Shown piece after piece: positions 42,539 to 51,514 of a stretch of 64,000 nt of DNA (positions within the stretch are counted from its first letter, which is position 1; the number at the start of each line of letters is the position of its first letter). Under the pieces are notes generated by a model. The model did not search any database, had not been told where the DNA came from, and saw nothing but the letters and a program-made list of their open reading frames with translations. This DNA is from Halanaerobiales bacterium. GTDB taxonomy: Bacteria > Bacillota > Halanaerobiia > Halanaerobiales > DTU029. The translations under genes were made by a program, and so were the position numbers. Location of the stretch: assembly GCA_029981855.1 (NCBI GenBank), contig JARRCS010000012.1, positions 1-64,000 of the forward strand, read 5' to 3'.

Positions 42539-43435
42539 GTGAAGGAGTCAATAGCCACTCCCGGTAAAACAAAGGAGATATTACAGAAATACAATCTGAA
42601 ATTAGCAAAAGGGCTGGGGCAGAACTTCCTGGTCAACAGGAATATTATTAATAAAATAATTACGGCTGCTAAACTTAAGGAAGATGACCTGGTAATTGAG
42701 ATTGGGCCCGGTATCGGGGCCCTGACCCAGGCAATTCTGAATCGGTTAACCTCGGGTAGATTATTTGCTATTGAGAAGGATAAGAGACTCATAGAGGTAT
42801 TAGCCGACCAGTTCAGCAATAATAGATTAGAGCTCATTAATCAGGATGTTCTTAAGATCGAGTGGAGGGATTTTCTTAGGAGATGGGATCTAAAGGAGGG
42901 TGAAATTAAGGTTCTGGCTAATCTCCCCTATTATATTACCACTCCGATAATAATGAGCCTGCTTGAATCAGGGGTGAAATTTTCCAGACTAGTCTTTATG
43001 GTACAGAAAGAGGTAGCAGAGAGGATGGTCGCTCTTCCCGGCGGTAAGGATTATGGGGCTTTAAGTATAGCCGTCCAGTATTATTCCAAGGCCGAGATCA
43101 TTCATACCGTTTCTCCCGCCGTATTTATCCCGCAGCCTGAGGTCTATTCCACCGTAATAGCTTTAGAACCGTATCCTGAACCACCTGTTAAGGTCCTCAA
43201 GAAGGATTTCTTCTTTAAAATAGTCAGGGCAATCTTTCAGCAGAGAAGAAAGAATATCAAAAATGCTCTCAGCAAAGCTGCCAATATTAACCTGAAGAAG
43301 GAAAGGGTTCTAGAATCTCTGGCCGAACTGGATATTGACCAGCGGATTCGTGGGGAAAAATTGACACTAAAGCAGATAGCCGAGTTGAGTAATCTATTAT
43401 GGAAGAAAAGTGGTGAGAGAAATGAAATTTATTAG
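42539..43435 (+). CDS. rsmA: 16S rRNA (A1518/A1519) dimethyltransferase
   Basis: RsmA (KsgA) dimethylates two adjacent adenines in helix 45 of 16S rRNA late in 30S assembly, using SAM. The 298-residue protein has GQNFLVNRNI, SAM motif I EIGPGIGALT, the acidic AIEKDKRL strand and the catalytic NLPYYITTPI, in order. GTG 42539 follows AAAAGGTG (42525-42531). The order rsmA - yabG - veg matches Bacillus and many clostridia, here with a ykuK-like gene inserted after rsmA and overlapping it. Confidence 0.96.
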   Translation: MKESIATPGKTKEILQKYNLKLAKGLGQNFLVNRNIINKIITAAKLKEDDLVIEIGPGIGALTQAILNRLTSGRLFAIEKDKRLIEVLADQFSNNRLELINQDVLKIEWRDFLRRWDLKEGEIKVLANLPYYITTPIIMSLLESGVKFSRLVFMVQKEVAERMVALPGGKDYGALSIAVQYYSKAEIIHTVSPAVFIPQPEVYSTVIALEPYPEPPVKVLKKDFFFKIVRAIFQQRRKNIKNALSKAANINLKKERVLESLAELDIDQRIRGEKLTLKQIAELSNLLWKKSGERNEIY

Positions 43436-43901
43436 TCCAACAGATGGTCCTATGGATCTTCAGCAAACCTACCAGACCATAATTGATTTTATCAAAACCG
43501 AGCCCGATGACCAGTACAGATTAATTGTCGGCACCGACTCCCAGGCAGGTCTAAAAGAGGTGGTTTTTGTGACGGCAATTGTCATCTACCGTGTGGGGCG
43601 GGGGGGACGCTTTTTTTATCATAAAGAACAGGAGCGGATTCACACCAGTATGAAACAGCGAATCTTCTATGAGGTCTCTAAAAGCCTGGAGGTTGCCAGT
43701 AAACTGACGGGTTTTCTAGCTGATGAAGCTGAGCTTACTGAAGAACTTCAGGTGGAGATTCATGTAGATGTCGGCGAGAAGGGTCCCACCAATGCTATTA
43801 TTAAAGAGGTAGTAGGCATGGTGGTGGGTAGTGGTTATGAGGCCTTAATTAAACCTGATTCCTATGCCGCTTCTACCGTAGCGGATAAATATACCAAATA
43901 G
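43422..43901 (+). CDS. DUF458 (YkuK-like) RNase H-fold protein
   Basis: The protein (159 residues) matches the DUF458/YkuK family, predicted RNase H-like. The RLIVGTDSQAG strand carries the first acidic residue, EIHVDVGEKGP the second, and KPDSYAASTVADKYTK is the conserved C terminus. Molecular function is unproven; YkuK is linked to spore/competence-era expression in Bacillus. ATG 43422 is chosen over GTG 43410 because GGTGAG lies just before it; the gene then overlaps the rsmA end by 14 bases. Confidence 0.85.
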   Translation: MKFISPTDGPMDLQQTYQTIIDFIKTEPDDQYRLIVGTDSQAGLKEVVFVTAIVIYRVGRGGRFFYHKEQERIHTSMKQRIFYEVSKSLEVASKLTGFLADEAELTEELQVEIHVDVGEKGPTNAIIKEVVGMVVGSGYEALIKPDSYAASTVADKYTK

Positions 43902-43930
43902 CACATTAATATCCCCTGTTTCATATACTA
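43902..43930 (+). promoter_or_regulatory. Candidate sigma-K (mother-cell sporulation) promoter of yabG
   Basis: CACA at 43902-43905 and CATATACTA at 43922-43930 are separated by 16 bp, matching the sigma-K form (mACm, 16 bp, CATAnnnTA). It lies 33 bp upstream of yabG, which is a sigma-K gene in B. subtilis. No sigma-A promoter is visible in this gap. Confidence 0.55.
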
Positions 43931-43962
43931 ATATACAGATCCCTTTATAGGGAGGCAGGGGA

Positions 43963-44775
43963 ATGAAAAAGTTTAAAGTTGGTGACCTTGTCACCAGACG
44001 CTCTTATAATTCTGATGTAATCTTCAGGATTCAAAAAATAGAGGATAATATTGCTATTTTGAGGAGTTACCGAATTAGATTAATGGCTGATGCCCCACTT
44101 TATGACCTGATTAAGTATGAGATTAAGGATAGTAACAAGCTAAAGAAGGATCTGTTAATGGAATCCTATGACTTCATCCAGAGGCAGCAGAAACATTTGA
44201 TTTTAAATACCAAACAGGTAAGAAAAAGTGATTTAAAAAATGCCTATCAGGAACATCAGGTCAAGGTTCTCCATCTGGATGGTGACAGGGATTATCTTGA
44301 ACTATCGCTGGCAAACTACCGGAATCTGAACATTAATGTAAAGGGTTTTTTTGTACCGGAAAAGGGACAACCAGAATGTATCTATCAATATCTTAAGGAA
44401 TACCGGCCGGATATTCTCGTAATAACCGGTCATGATGGAGAGCTCAATAATAGGGTATATCATACCTCTGAATATTTTATTCGGACGGTTGAGATTGCCC
44501 GGTCAATAGAACCTGACCTTGATAGTCTGGTTATCTTTGCCGGCGCCTGTCAGTCTGATTATGAAAGGCTGATTGAGAGCGGGGCTAATTTTGCCAGTTC
44601 TCCTCAGAATAAATTAATTCATTTTCTCGACCCAATTTTAATTGTAGAGAAGATAGTCTTTACCTCCATACGGGAGGTTATTCCCGTCAAAGATATTATC
44701 AAAAATACCATTACAGGAGAAGGTGGCATAGGCGGTGTTGAGACAAGAGGAAAGCTGCGTCTGCGGTATCCTTAA
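43963..44775 (+). CDS. yabG: Sporulation-specific cysteine peptidase YabG
   Basis: YabG trims spore-coat proteins during coat assembly. The 270-residue protein shows the family start KFKVGDLVTRRSY, the VLHLDGDRDYL strand, ITGHDGE with the presumed catalytic histidine, and FAGACQSDYERLI with the presumed catalytic cysteine; the end ETRGKLRLRYP is also typical. Its presence is the best evidence that this lineage forms, or recently formed, spores. GGGAGG precedes ATG 43963, and a sigma-K-like promoter lies upstream. Confidence 0.93.
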   Translation: MKKFKVGDLVTRRSYNSDVIFRIQKIEDNIAILRSYRIRLMADAPLYDLIKYEIKDSNKLKKDLLMESYDFIQRQQKHLILNTKQVRKSDLKNAYQEHQVKVLHLDGDRDYLELSLANYRNLNINVKGFFVPEKGQPECIYQYLKEYRPDILVITGHDGELNNRVYHTSEYFIRTVEIARSIEPDLDSLVIFAGACQSDYERLIESGANFASSPQNKLIHFLDPILIVEKIVFTSIREVIPVKDIIKNTITGEGGIGGVETRGKLRLRYP

Positions 44776-44793
44776 AAAAAGTTCGCCCGGTCC

Positions 44794-44863
44794 TTGACAG
44801 GAATAATAATCCCTGGTATAATATTTAATTTATTTGACTAAGATCTTGATTATGTGTTATACT
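44794..44863 (+). promoter_or_regulatory. Tandem sigma-A promoters of veg
   Basis: Promoter 1 is TTGACA (44794-44799), 17 bp, TATAAT (44817-44822), consensus in both boxes and with TGG before the -10. Promoter 2 is TTGACT (44834-44839), 18 bp, TATACT (44858-44863). The veg promoter is one of the strongest in B. subtilis, so the strength seems to be conserved. Confidence 0.8.
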
Positions 44864-44925
44864 ATAACTGTAATGGAACAAATTGGCCTTTGATTAATTG
44901 TCCTTAAACAGGAAGGTGGAACGGA

Positions 44926-45186
44926 ATGGACAAAAATGTGTTAACTGAGATCAGGAAAAGTGTTAACTCCTTTGTCGGTCAGGAAGTTATGGTTAAGGCC
45001 AACCGCGGCCGGAGAAAAGTATTAGAAAAAGAAGGTATTTTAGAAAAAACTCATCCCAATATTTTTGTTATTAAAATCGATGAAAACCATCAGATTCGCC
45101 GCCTTTCTTACAGTTACGCTGATCTTTTAACAGATAATGTAGAATTAAAGGTTAAGGGAGAAAATATAAAGATCGGTATAGTTTAA
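44926..45186 (+). CDS. veg: Veg protein
   Basis: This small protein (86 residues) matches Veg of Firmicutes: EIRKSVNSFVGQEVMVKANRGRRK with a basic patch, then GILEKTHPNIFVIK and RLSYSYADLLT. In B. subtilis it stimulates biofilm formation and affects spore germination, but its biochemical action is unknown. It follows yabG, as in Bacillus. GGAAGGTGG precedes ATG 44926. Two strong promoters drive it, so it is probably abundant. Confidence 0.95.
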   Translation: MDKNVLTEIRKSVNSFVGQEVMVKANRGRRKVLEKEGILEKTHPNIFVIKIDENHQIRRLSYSYADLLTDNVELKVKGENIKIGIV

Positions 45187-45209
45187 TACCATAGGAGTTT
45201 TCTTTTAAA

Positions 45210-45288
45210 AACTACAAATAGATGTTTCCGATTCACTAAGGCTCATTCACAAAAATTTTAAACATCTCTCCAACATCTATTTGCAGTT
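45210..45288 (+). repeat. Dispersed repeat, copy B (79 bp with 17-bp terminal inverted repeats)
   Basis: AACTACAAATAGATGTT (45210-45226) and AACATCTATTTGCAGTT (45272-45288) are inverted copies with one mismatch. The right arm and the preceding AACATCTCTCC recur near 15.2 and 59.7 kb; the left interior (GATTCACTAAGGCTCATT) recurs near 15.1 kb. It has no ORF. It resembles a MITE or an RNA-level REP element. Confidence 0.7.
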
Positions 45289-45314
45289 GTAAGATAAATG
45301 TATAAGAGTTTCAT

Positions 45315-45348
45315 AAACCCAGCGGGTTTCTAGCCTGCTGGGTTTTTC
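45315..45348 (+). terminator. Rho-independent terminator downstream of veg
   Basis: AACCCAGCGGG (45316-45326) pairs with CCTGCTGGGTT (45334-45344, one G-U pair) around a 7-nt loop and runs into TTTTTC. It ends the veg transcript and insulates the next operon. Confidence 0.8.
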
Positions 45349-45412
45349 TTTGTCTTCACTAAAAATCACCCTCCTGAATATTATAAACTATCACAATATG
45401 GAGGGATGGTAG

Positions 45413-46417
45413 ATGAAAGTATATAAGGAGGTAATCAATAGATATAAAAAAAAGATGCTTCGCCTGGACCATGTAGTTGGTGTGGGCTATGGTATTAAGG
45501 AAAAACACGGGAAAAAAACAGGAGAGAAGGCAATCGTTATCCTGGTAGATAAGAAGCTTCCTCCCGAGAAATTAAGGAAAAAGGATCTGGTTCCTCAATC
45601 ACTGGGGGATTATAAAACAGATGTTATTGAAGTTGGAGAGCTAAATTTTTTACAGCTCAGGACTAACAGGATGAGACCGGCCCAGCCGGGAGTCAGCATC
45701 GGCCATTATAAGATCTCTGCCGGTACCCTGGGGGCTATTGTTAAGGATCGGAAGACGGGAGAACCCCTGATTTTATCCAATAACCATGTACTGGCAAATA
45801 TTACCAACGGTCATGATGGCCGGGCCGAATTAGGTGACCCGATCCTGCAACCCGGGGCCTATGATGATGGCAGCAGGCCTGATGATGTTATCGGCAGGTT
45901 GAAGAGGTTTGTACCCGTAAAAAGAGGGAGCGGTGAGCCTCAGTGTTCTGTAGCAATTGCAGCTCGGAATGTTATAAATTTCCTGATTCATTTAATCAAA
46001 CCAACATACAGTGTCAAGTTGCTTAAAGAAGAAGGCAGTAATCTGGTCGACTGTGCTGTGGCCAAACCAAACTCCAGTAAGGATGTAAAGGCGAGCATCC
46101 TGGAGATCGGAGAAGTCAGGGGGGTGAAGGAACCGGAGGTAGGAATGGAGGTTCAAAAAAGCGGCAGGACCAGTGGTCTGACCAGAGGAGAGGTATTAGC
46201 CGTTGGTGTCACGGTAGAGGTAAATATGTCCGAGTCGGAGGTTGCCGTTTTTAATGATCAGTTTATTACCGAAGCGATTTCTAAACCCGGTGATAGCGGT
46301 TCCCTGGTTCTGGATATGGAGAACAATGCCATAGGTTTACTCTTCGCCGGTTCCGAAAAAGCTACCGTCTGTAACCGGATCACCAATGTCCTTAATCAAC
46401 TCGAGGTCACATTTTAG
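45413..46417 (+). CDS. Trypsin-fold serine protease-like protein
   Basis: The 334-residue protein has a catalytic-triad pattern: H125 in LSNNHVLAN, D213 in LVDCAVAKP and S295 in KPGDSGSLVL. This fits chymotrypsin-fold serine proteases of the group with an N-terminal VGVGYGIKEKHGKKTGEKAI segment, as seen in plant Nal1-like and bacterial homologues. No signal peptide is visible, so it may act in the cytoplasm or mother cell. It leads an operon with a GH18 protein, RmlA and glycosyltransferases. A protease that matures a surface or spore protein is possible but unproven. ATG 45413 follows GGAGGGATGG. Confidence 0.8.
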   Translation: MKVYKEVINRYKKKMLRLDHVVGVGYGIKEKHGKKTGEKAIVILVDKKLPPEKLRKKDLVPQSLGDYKTDVIEVGELNFLQLRTNRMRPAQPGVSIGHYKISAGTLGAIVKDRKTGEPLILSNNHVLANITNGHDGRAELGDPILQPGAYDDGSRPDDVIGRLKRFVPVKRGSGEPQCSVAIAARNVINFLIHLIKPTYSVKLLKEEGSNLVDCAVAKPNSSKDVKASILEIGEVRGVKEPEVGMEVQKSGRTSGLTRGEVLAVGVTVEVNMSESEVAVFNDQFITEAISKPGDSGSLVLDMENNAIGLLFAGSEKATVCNRITNVLNQLEVTF

Positions 46418-46428
46418 GGGGTTGGAAA

Positions 46429-47364
46429 ATGACCTACAAGATATGCGGTTATCATCTGGCTAATAGCAAGTCCGGCTTAAGATCAATTCAGAACTTTCAT
46501 CATTATCTTGATAAAATTATACCCACCTGGGTGGAGATCAAAAGCGATGGCAGTCTGGAGGAAAAATCATCTGATCAAGAGTTTAAGCTCTTAACAGGGC
46601 TCAAGAAAAAGAGATCTATAATGCCCCTGGCCCAGAACTATCAGCTGAATTCCCGGGTCAGTAACCTTCTGCTTAATGATTCAGCGGCCAGGGAGAGGGC
46701 AATAGAGAATCTAATTCTTTATTTAAATAAATATGGATTCGGGGGAGTAAACATTGATCTGGAAGGGGTTAAAATCGGTAATCAGGAAAATTACACTGGA
46801 TTTATTGCCAGGATGGCAGCTGCCTTTCATCAGGAAGGTTATAGGCTTGGTCTTTCTATACCTGCCAAATCGGAAAACAGTAAGGATTCTACCTGGTCAG
46901 GTGCCTATAATTATAGGTTACTGGGAGAGATCGCCGATGAGATAATGATTATGGCCTATGACTATCACTGGTCCGGCGGGCCACCCGGTCCTATCGCTCC
47001 CCTATCCTGGGTTCAGGATGTGATTGATTTTGCTATTATCGAGATTCCCCTGGAGAAGATCTATCTGGGGATATCCTTTTACGGTTATGATTGGATAATA
47101 GGCAGTGATAGCTCTGCTGAGGGTTTATCATATTATCAGATAAAGAAGCTAATAGAAAAGTATAATTCCCGGATTGAATGGGATCAGGATTCCCAATCTC
47201 CCTATCTCAGATATAATAAGGGTTCCGAGCAACATGAGGTCTGGTTTGAGAATCAGGAGAGCATCAGGAAAAAAATTCAGCTGATTAAGGAATTTCAATT
47301 AGCCGGGGCTGCTTTCTGGCGTCTGGGCCTGGAGGATGAGGGAGTCTGGGAGGTGATAAGATGA
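46429..47364 (+). CDS. GH18-family glycosidase, soluble paralogue
   Basis: The protein (311 residues) is a bare GH18 barrel with no signal peptide, helices or LysM. The catalytic segment reads YGFGGVNIDLE with the acid E112 kept and the first aspartates replaced by G/N. MAYDYHWSGGPPGPIAPLSWV and GISFYGYDW match its membrane-anchored paralogue at 33012 and spore-cortex enzymes such as SleL. It starts 11 bp after the protease and overlaps rmlA by 4 bases (ATGA), so the three are co-translated. Cytoplasmic or mother-cell action is implied. Confidence 0.88.
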   Translation: MTYKICGYHLANSKSGLRSIQNFHHYLDKIIPTWVEIKSDGSLEEKSSDQEFKLLTGLKKKRSIMPLAQNYQLNSRVSNLLLNDSAARERAIENLILYLNKYGFGGVNIDLEGVKIGNQENYTGFIARMAAAFHQEGYRLGLSIPAKSENSKDSTWSGAYNYRLLGEIADEIMIMAYDYHWSGGPPGPIAPLSWVQDVIDFAIIEIPLEKIYLGISFYGYDWIIGSDSSAEGLSYYQIKKLIEKYNSRIEWDQDSQSPYLRYNKGSEQHEVWFENQESIRKKIQLIKEFQLAGAAFWRLGLEDEGVWEVIR

Positions 47365-48431
47365 AGGCATTGGTATTAAGCGGAGGTAAGGGTACGAGAC
47401 TGAGACCGATTACCAATAGTTTTGCCAAACAGCTGATACCTGTGGCCAATAAACCGATTCTCTTTTATGTACTGGAGGATATAGCTGCAGCCGGGATTAA
47501 AGATGTGGGAATCGTTGTTGGTGAGACCAAGAATCTAATAAAAGAGGCGGTCGGGTCTGGAAAAAGATGGGGTATAAATGTTACCTATATAGAGCAGGAT
47601 GCCCCTCTGGGCCTGGCCCATGCTGTTAAAATAGCGGAACCCTTTATCGGGGATGAGCCCTTTATTATGTACCTGGGTGATAATCTCTTAAAAGGTGGTA
47701 TTAAATCCTTTGTTGATGAATATGGTAATAAGAGGGAGGATATAGTTATTTTACTAACCGAGGTAGATCACCCGGAGCAATTTGGGGTAGCAGTTCTGGA
47801 TGATCGGGGGAAGATAAAGGGCCTGGTGGAGAAACCGGCCCGCTTTATCAGTAATAAGGCCCTGGTAGGTATCTATATCTTCAACCAGAAGATCTTTCCG
47901 GCTGTAAATTCCATTAAACCCTCCTGGCGGGGGGAGCTGGAGATAACTGATGCCATTCAGCAGGTAATTGATCAGGGTGGCAGGGTAGAGCCCTTTGTCA
48001 TTAAAGGCTGGTGGAAGGATACCGGTAAAAAGGAAGATGTTTTAGAGGCCAATAGATTGATCCTGGAAGATCTTCAACCGCTTAACAGAGGAGAGGTTGA
48101 TAGCAGATCACGGGTCTCCGGCAGGGTAAATATCGGTAGAGGGACTCATATTAAAAATTCTGTGATTGAGGGCCCGGTAATCATAGATAATAACTGTCTT
48201 ATTGAGGATTCCTATCTCGGGCCGTATACATCCATTGGTGAGGGTGTTCAGATAATTAATAGTGAGGTTGAACAGAGTATTGTCATGGAAAAGACCATAA
48301 TTATCGATATTACCGTCCGAATAGCTAATAGCCTGGTGGGTAGAGATACCAGGATTAAAAGCCGTCAGGGAAGGCCCGGGATCCATGAATTACTGTTGGG
48401 TGATCAAAGCTCTTTAGAGTTATATGAGTAG
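47361..48431 (+). CDS. rmlA: Glucose-1-phosphate thymidylyltransferase (long RmlA form)
   Basis: The enzyme makes dTDP-glucose (or a related NDP-sugar) from dTTP and glucose-1-phosphate. This 356-residue form has the nucleotide loop LSGGKGTRLRP (6-16), FAKQLIPVANKP, GDNLL, VEKP and GWWKDTGKKED, then a C-terminal left-handed beta-helix (about 245-350, hexapeptide repeats such as VIEGPVIIDNNCLIEDSYLG split over turns). Long RmlA forms occur in deoxysugar pathways. No RmlB, C or D follows, so later sugar steps must be encoded elsewhere. Its place before four glycosyltransferases suggests it supplies their donor. Confidence 0.93.
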   Translation: MKALVLSGGKGTRLRPITNSFAKQLIPVANKPILFYVLEDIAAAGIKDVGIVVGETKNLIKEAVGSGKRWGINVTYIEQDAPLGLAHAVKIAEPFIGDEPFIMYLGDNLLKGGIKSFVDEYGNKREDIVILLTEVDHPEQFGVAVLDDRGKIKGLVEKPARFISNKALVGIYIFNQKIFPAVNSIKPSWRGELEITDAIQQVIDQGGRVEPFVIKGWWKDTGKKEDVLEANRLILEDLQPLNRGEVDSRSRVSGRVNIGRGTHIKNSVIEGPVIIDNNCLIEDSYLGPYTSIGEGVQIINSEVEQSIVMEKTIIIDITVRIANSLVGRDTRIKSRQGRPGIHELLLGDQSSLELYE

Positions 48432-48443
48432 GGGGGGAGTGAA

Positions 48444-51400
48444 GTGCTGATTACCTTTATTTTAAGTCCGGGAGATAGCATAGTGTTAATCAAAACCCTT
48501 TTTGAGATCGGGAGGTGGTTAATGGAGAATAAAGGGGCGGAGGTAATATTTTACCTGCCCGATCTGAAAAATCTCAACCTCCTGCCCCGTAATTTAATTG
48601 AAATAAGATGGTTAAAAAAGGTCTTACAGCCGTCAGAGATTCCTAAGTCAGATATTATTATTAGTACACAGCCGGACTTACTGAGGAATTTAAAAAACTT
48701 AAACCGGGGTGAGTTAATCTATCTAAAGCAGAGAGAGAGGGATAGTATAACACTGCCGGAAGGTATTAAGGTCATAAGTTTTAAGGATTTAAGACCGGCC
48801 TTGCCACCCAGGTTATTTAAACAGGCAGAAAGCAAGAGGAATAAGATCATTGTTGCCGGTGAGGGGTTAAATAAAAAGCGTATAAGTCAGCTTTTTACCG
48901 CCTTTGAGAAGGTAGCCTCCACACTCTTTCCCATTGAGGTTGTTATCCTCGATTCCCGGGAAGTTTTCAATATAAATACCGGTCTGGACTATCAGTTTCT
49001 CGATACAGGTGAAGTAGAATTAATAGAGTTATTGGCAACTAGTTTTTATATGATCTATTTAGGAGAGGATAGCTTTCCTTTACTACCCCTCTGGGCAATG
49101 GCAGCAGGGGTAATTGTTATTAATCTAAATTTATCTAAGAAAGAGGGTTTACTCCCGCTGGAACTTAGAGTATTGGACCCTGTAGAGCTGGCTTTAAATA
49201 TGATTAAAGTATTTAAACTGGGACAGTTTAGGGCTAAAGCCAAGTCCAGGGCAGATAAAATAGTTAAAAACTATGAATTAGACCGGGCTGGAGAAGAGTG
49301 GAGCAACTATCTGGAAGATACTTTAATGCTGCCGGCAGAGGTAAAAACCACTACCAGAGTAAAGCCACAGTCCGAACTTAAGGGCGAAAAGGAGCTTATC
49401 GACCTGGTTATCACTAATTATAATACCCGGGATTATCTGGAAAAGTGCATAACCAGTATTAAGAAATATACCGATTTATCCTACCGTTTAATTGTTGTCG
49501 ATAATGGTAGTACTGACGGTAGTCTGGAGTACTTAAGGCGATTATCAAATATTGAACTGATTGAAAATAAAGAGAACCTCGGTTATGCCGGAGCCTGTAA
49601 TCAGGGTATTTTAGCCGGTGATGGAGATTTCATAGTTCTCTTAAATAGTGATATTGAGGTGACAGAGGGCTGGATTCAACCTCTGATTGAGACTGCCAGG
49701 GAAGAAGGGGTAGCCGTTGTAGGGCCCAAACTAATCAATAAAAATAATGAGATTGTAGGGGCAGGTGTTACCCGCTTGGATGATGCTTTGCCCAGGGGTT
49801 GGAAGCAGAAGGATGGTCCAGGTGTTTTTGGTGATAAGGAGGATGTTATCAGTGTCGGTGGGGCCTGTTATCTGATTAAGAGGGAGCTCTTACCTGTACT
49901 GGGGCTTTTTGATGAGGGATATTTTTTCTATTTTGAAGAACTGGATTACTCTCTCAGGGCAAGGGAGAAGGGATATAGGGTAGTCTACTGCCCGGAGGCA
50001 AAAATTTATCACCATCATGAAGGCAGCCTGACCCCGGGAGATTATGAGGGTAGATTACAGAGGAACAAGTATTTCAGTGCCAGTAAAAGGAGATTTCTGG
50101 GAAAATGGGCCGAGGTAGTTGCCGGGAGTGAAAAAAGACGGGAACATAAGCAGGTAATTATCGGTGGACTAATACCCTGGGATTACCGGCAGCAGCGTCC
50201 CCAACATCTGGTAAGGAATCTGGTTAAACAGGGATATCAGGTTTTATACTTAAATCCCGTATGTGGTAATACTACTCCCAGAGAGGTAGAAAAGAACATT
50301 CATGTCTATTCCCCACCCGGTTATGGGACAGTTATTTACAATATAAAGGTAGGAAACGAGGAGGCCTTGGGGAGGGGGGTTAATGAAAAGATTAGGGACT
50401 TAGGCTTTGAAAATAGCTTTCTCATTCTTGACGCGCCCTACTGGACTCCTTTACTCAAATTCTGGGAGTATAGCCTGCTGGTCTATGATTGTATGGATAA
50501 TTATATCGGTTTTGAGGATCTGGCCAGGGATGAAGAATGGATTCTGAAGATGGAAAAACAGCTACTGGATTTAGCCGATCTGGTATTAGTCTCTGCCGAA
50601 GGACTATATCAGGAGATGAAGGAAAAGAATGAGAATACCTATCTTTTGCCGAATGGGGTTGATCTAGAGCACTTCAACTATCAGTATAATCCCGGATCCA
50701 AACCGCAAGATATACCCAATTATTCCAAAATAATTGGGTATTACGGAGCAATTGCTGACTGGTTTGATACTGATCTGGTAGCCAGTCTGGCGAAAGAACT
50801 GCCCGAGGTTGGTTTTGTTCTGATAGGTGAGGTCAGTACCGATGTCAATGAGTTAAATCAACTCTCAAATGTATATTTTCTCGGGGAAAAACCTTACAGT
50901 ATTCTTCCCGATTACCTGGCCTATTTTAATCTTGCTTTGATTCCCTTTAAAGAGAATGAATTGACCAAAATGACCGACCCGGTTAAGGTCTATGAATACC
51001 TGGCTGCAGGGAAACCCGTTCTGGCCACCAATTTACCGGAGCTTAAGAAATTCGCGGATGTGGTCGAGATTGCGGGGAATGAGGAAGACTTTATCGGTAG
51101 AGCCAGGAAAATATTGGAGTCTGCTGATGAGCCGGAAAAAAGGAAAGAGAGATTTAAATTTGTTAGCGGTGAGACCTGGGAAAACCGGGCAGCTAAATTA
51201 ACTGAATTGTTACATCTGGCCTACTATGGTTTGTTTCCAACGGCTGAAGAGGCTGATTTAGCGGATGAAGATTTAGCAGATAAAAGGGAAACAACTGTTG
51301 CCAAACTGGCCGAACCGGTCAATGATGTTGAAGTTGATACCGATATCAGAGTCATTCCGGATGATAATGAAGATTATCAGGAGTCTGTAGAGATGGAGAC

Positions 51401-51509
51401 GGATTTTGAAGTAAAAACTGAGGAAAATATAGTAAAAAGTCAAAAAGCAGAAAAAAGCAAGAAGAAGGCCGGCTGGTTAAAGAAGATAACTACCTGGATT
51501 AGATGGTGA
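48444..51509 (+). CDS. Multidomain glycosyltransferase (GT2 plus GT4-like) with acidic tail
   Basis: This 1021-residue protein has three parts. Residues 1-300 resemble a degenerate Rossmann GT-like domain. Residues about 312-560 are a GT2 domain with DLVITNYNTRDYL, VVDNGSTDGS and LLNSDIEV (metal-binding DxD-like NSD) and FYFEELDYSLRAR. Residues about 573-930 are a GT4-like domain opening with GGLIPWDYRQQRPQHL and including PNGVDLEHF and KVYEYLAAGKPVLA. A long acidic linker and a basic, tryptophan-rich end (KKAGWLKKITTWIRW) follow, which may bind membrane. GT2-GT4 fusions build surface glycans. Confidence 0.88.
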   Translation: MLITFILSPGDSIVLIKTLFEIGRWLMENKGAEVIFYLPDLKNLNLLPRNLIEIRWLKKVLQPSEIPKSDIIISTQPDLLRNLKNLNRGELIYLKQRERDSITLPEGIKVISFKDLRPALPPRLFKQAESKRNKIIVAGEGLNKKRISQLFTAFEKVASTLFPIEVVILDSREVFNINTGLDYQFLDTGEVELIELLATSFYMIYLGEDSFPLLPLWAMAAGVIVINLNLSKKEGLLPLELRVLDPVELALNMIKVFKLGQFRAKAKSRADKIVKNYELDRAGEEWSNYLEDTLMLPAEVKTTTRVKPQSELKGEKELIDLVITNYNTRDYLEKCITSIKKYTDLSYRLIVVDNGSTDGSLEYLRRLSNIELIENKENLGYAGACNQGILAGDGDFIVLLNSDIEVTEGWIQPLIETAREEGVAVVGPKLINKNNEIVGAGVTRLDDALPRGWKQKDGPGVFGDKEDVISVGGACYLIKRELLPVLGLFDEGYFFYFEELDYSLRAREKGYRVVYCPEAKIYHHHEGSLTPGDYEGRLQRNKYFSASKRRFLGKWAEVVAGSEKRREHKQVIIGGLIPWDYRQQRPQHLVRNLVKQGYQVLYLNPVCGNTTPREVEKNIHVYSPPGYGTVIYNIKVGNEEALGRGVNEKIRDLGFENSFLILDAPYWTPLLKFWEYSLLVYDCMDNYIGFEDLARDEEWILKMEKQLLDLADLVLVSAEGLYQEMKEKNENTYLLPNGVDLEHFNYQYNPGSKPQDIPNYSKIIGYYGAIADWFDTDLVASLAKELPEVGFVLIGEVSTDVNELNQLSNVYFLGEKPYSILPDYLAYFNLALIPFKENELTKMTDPVKVYEYLAAGKPVLATNLPELKKFADVVEIAGNEEDFIGRARKILESADEPEKRKERFKFVSGETWENRAAKLTELLHLAYYGLFPTAEEADLADEDLADKRETTVAKLAEPVNDVEVDTDIRVIPDDNEDYQESVEMETDFEVKTEENIVKSQKAEKSKKKAGWLKKITTWIRW

Positions 51510-51514
51510 GAGAA

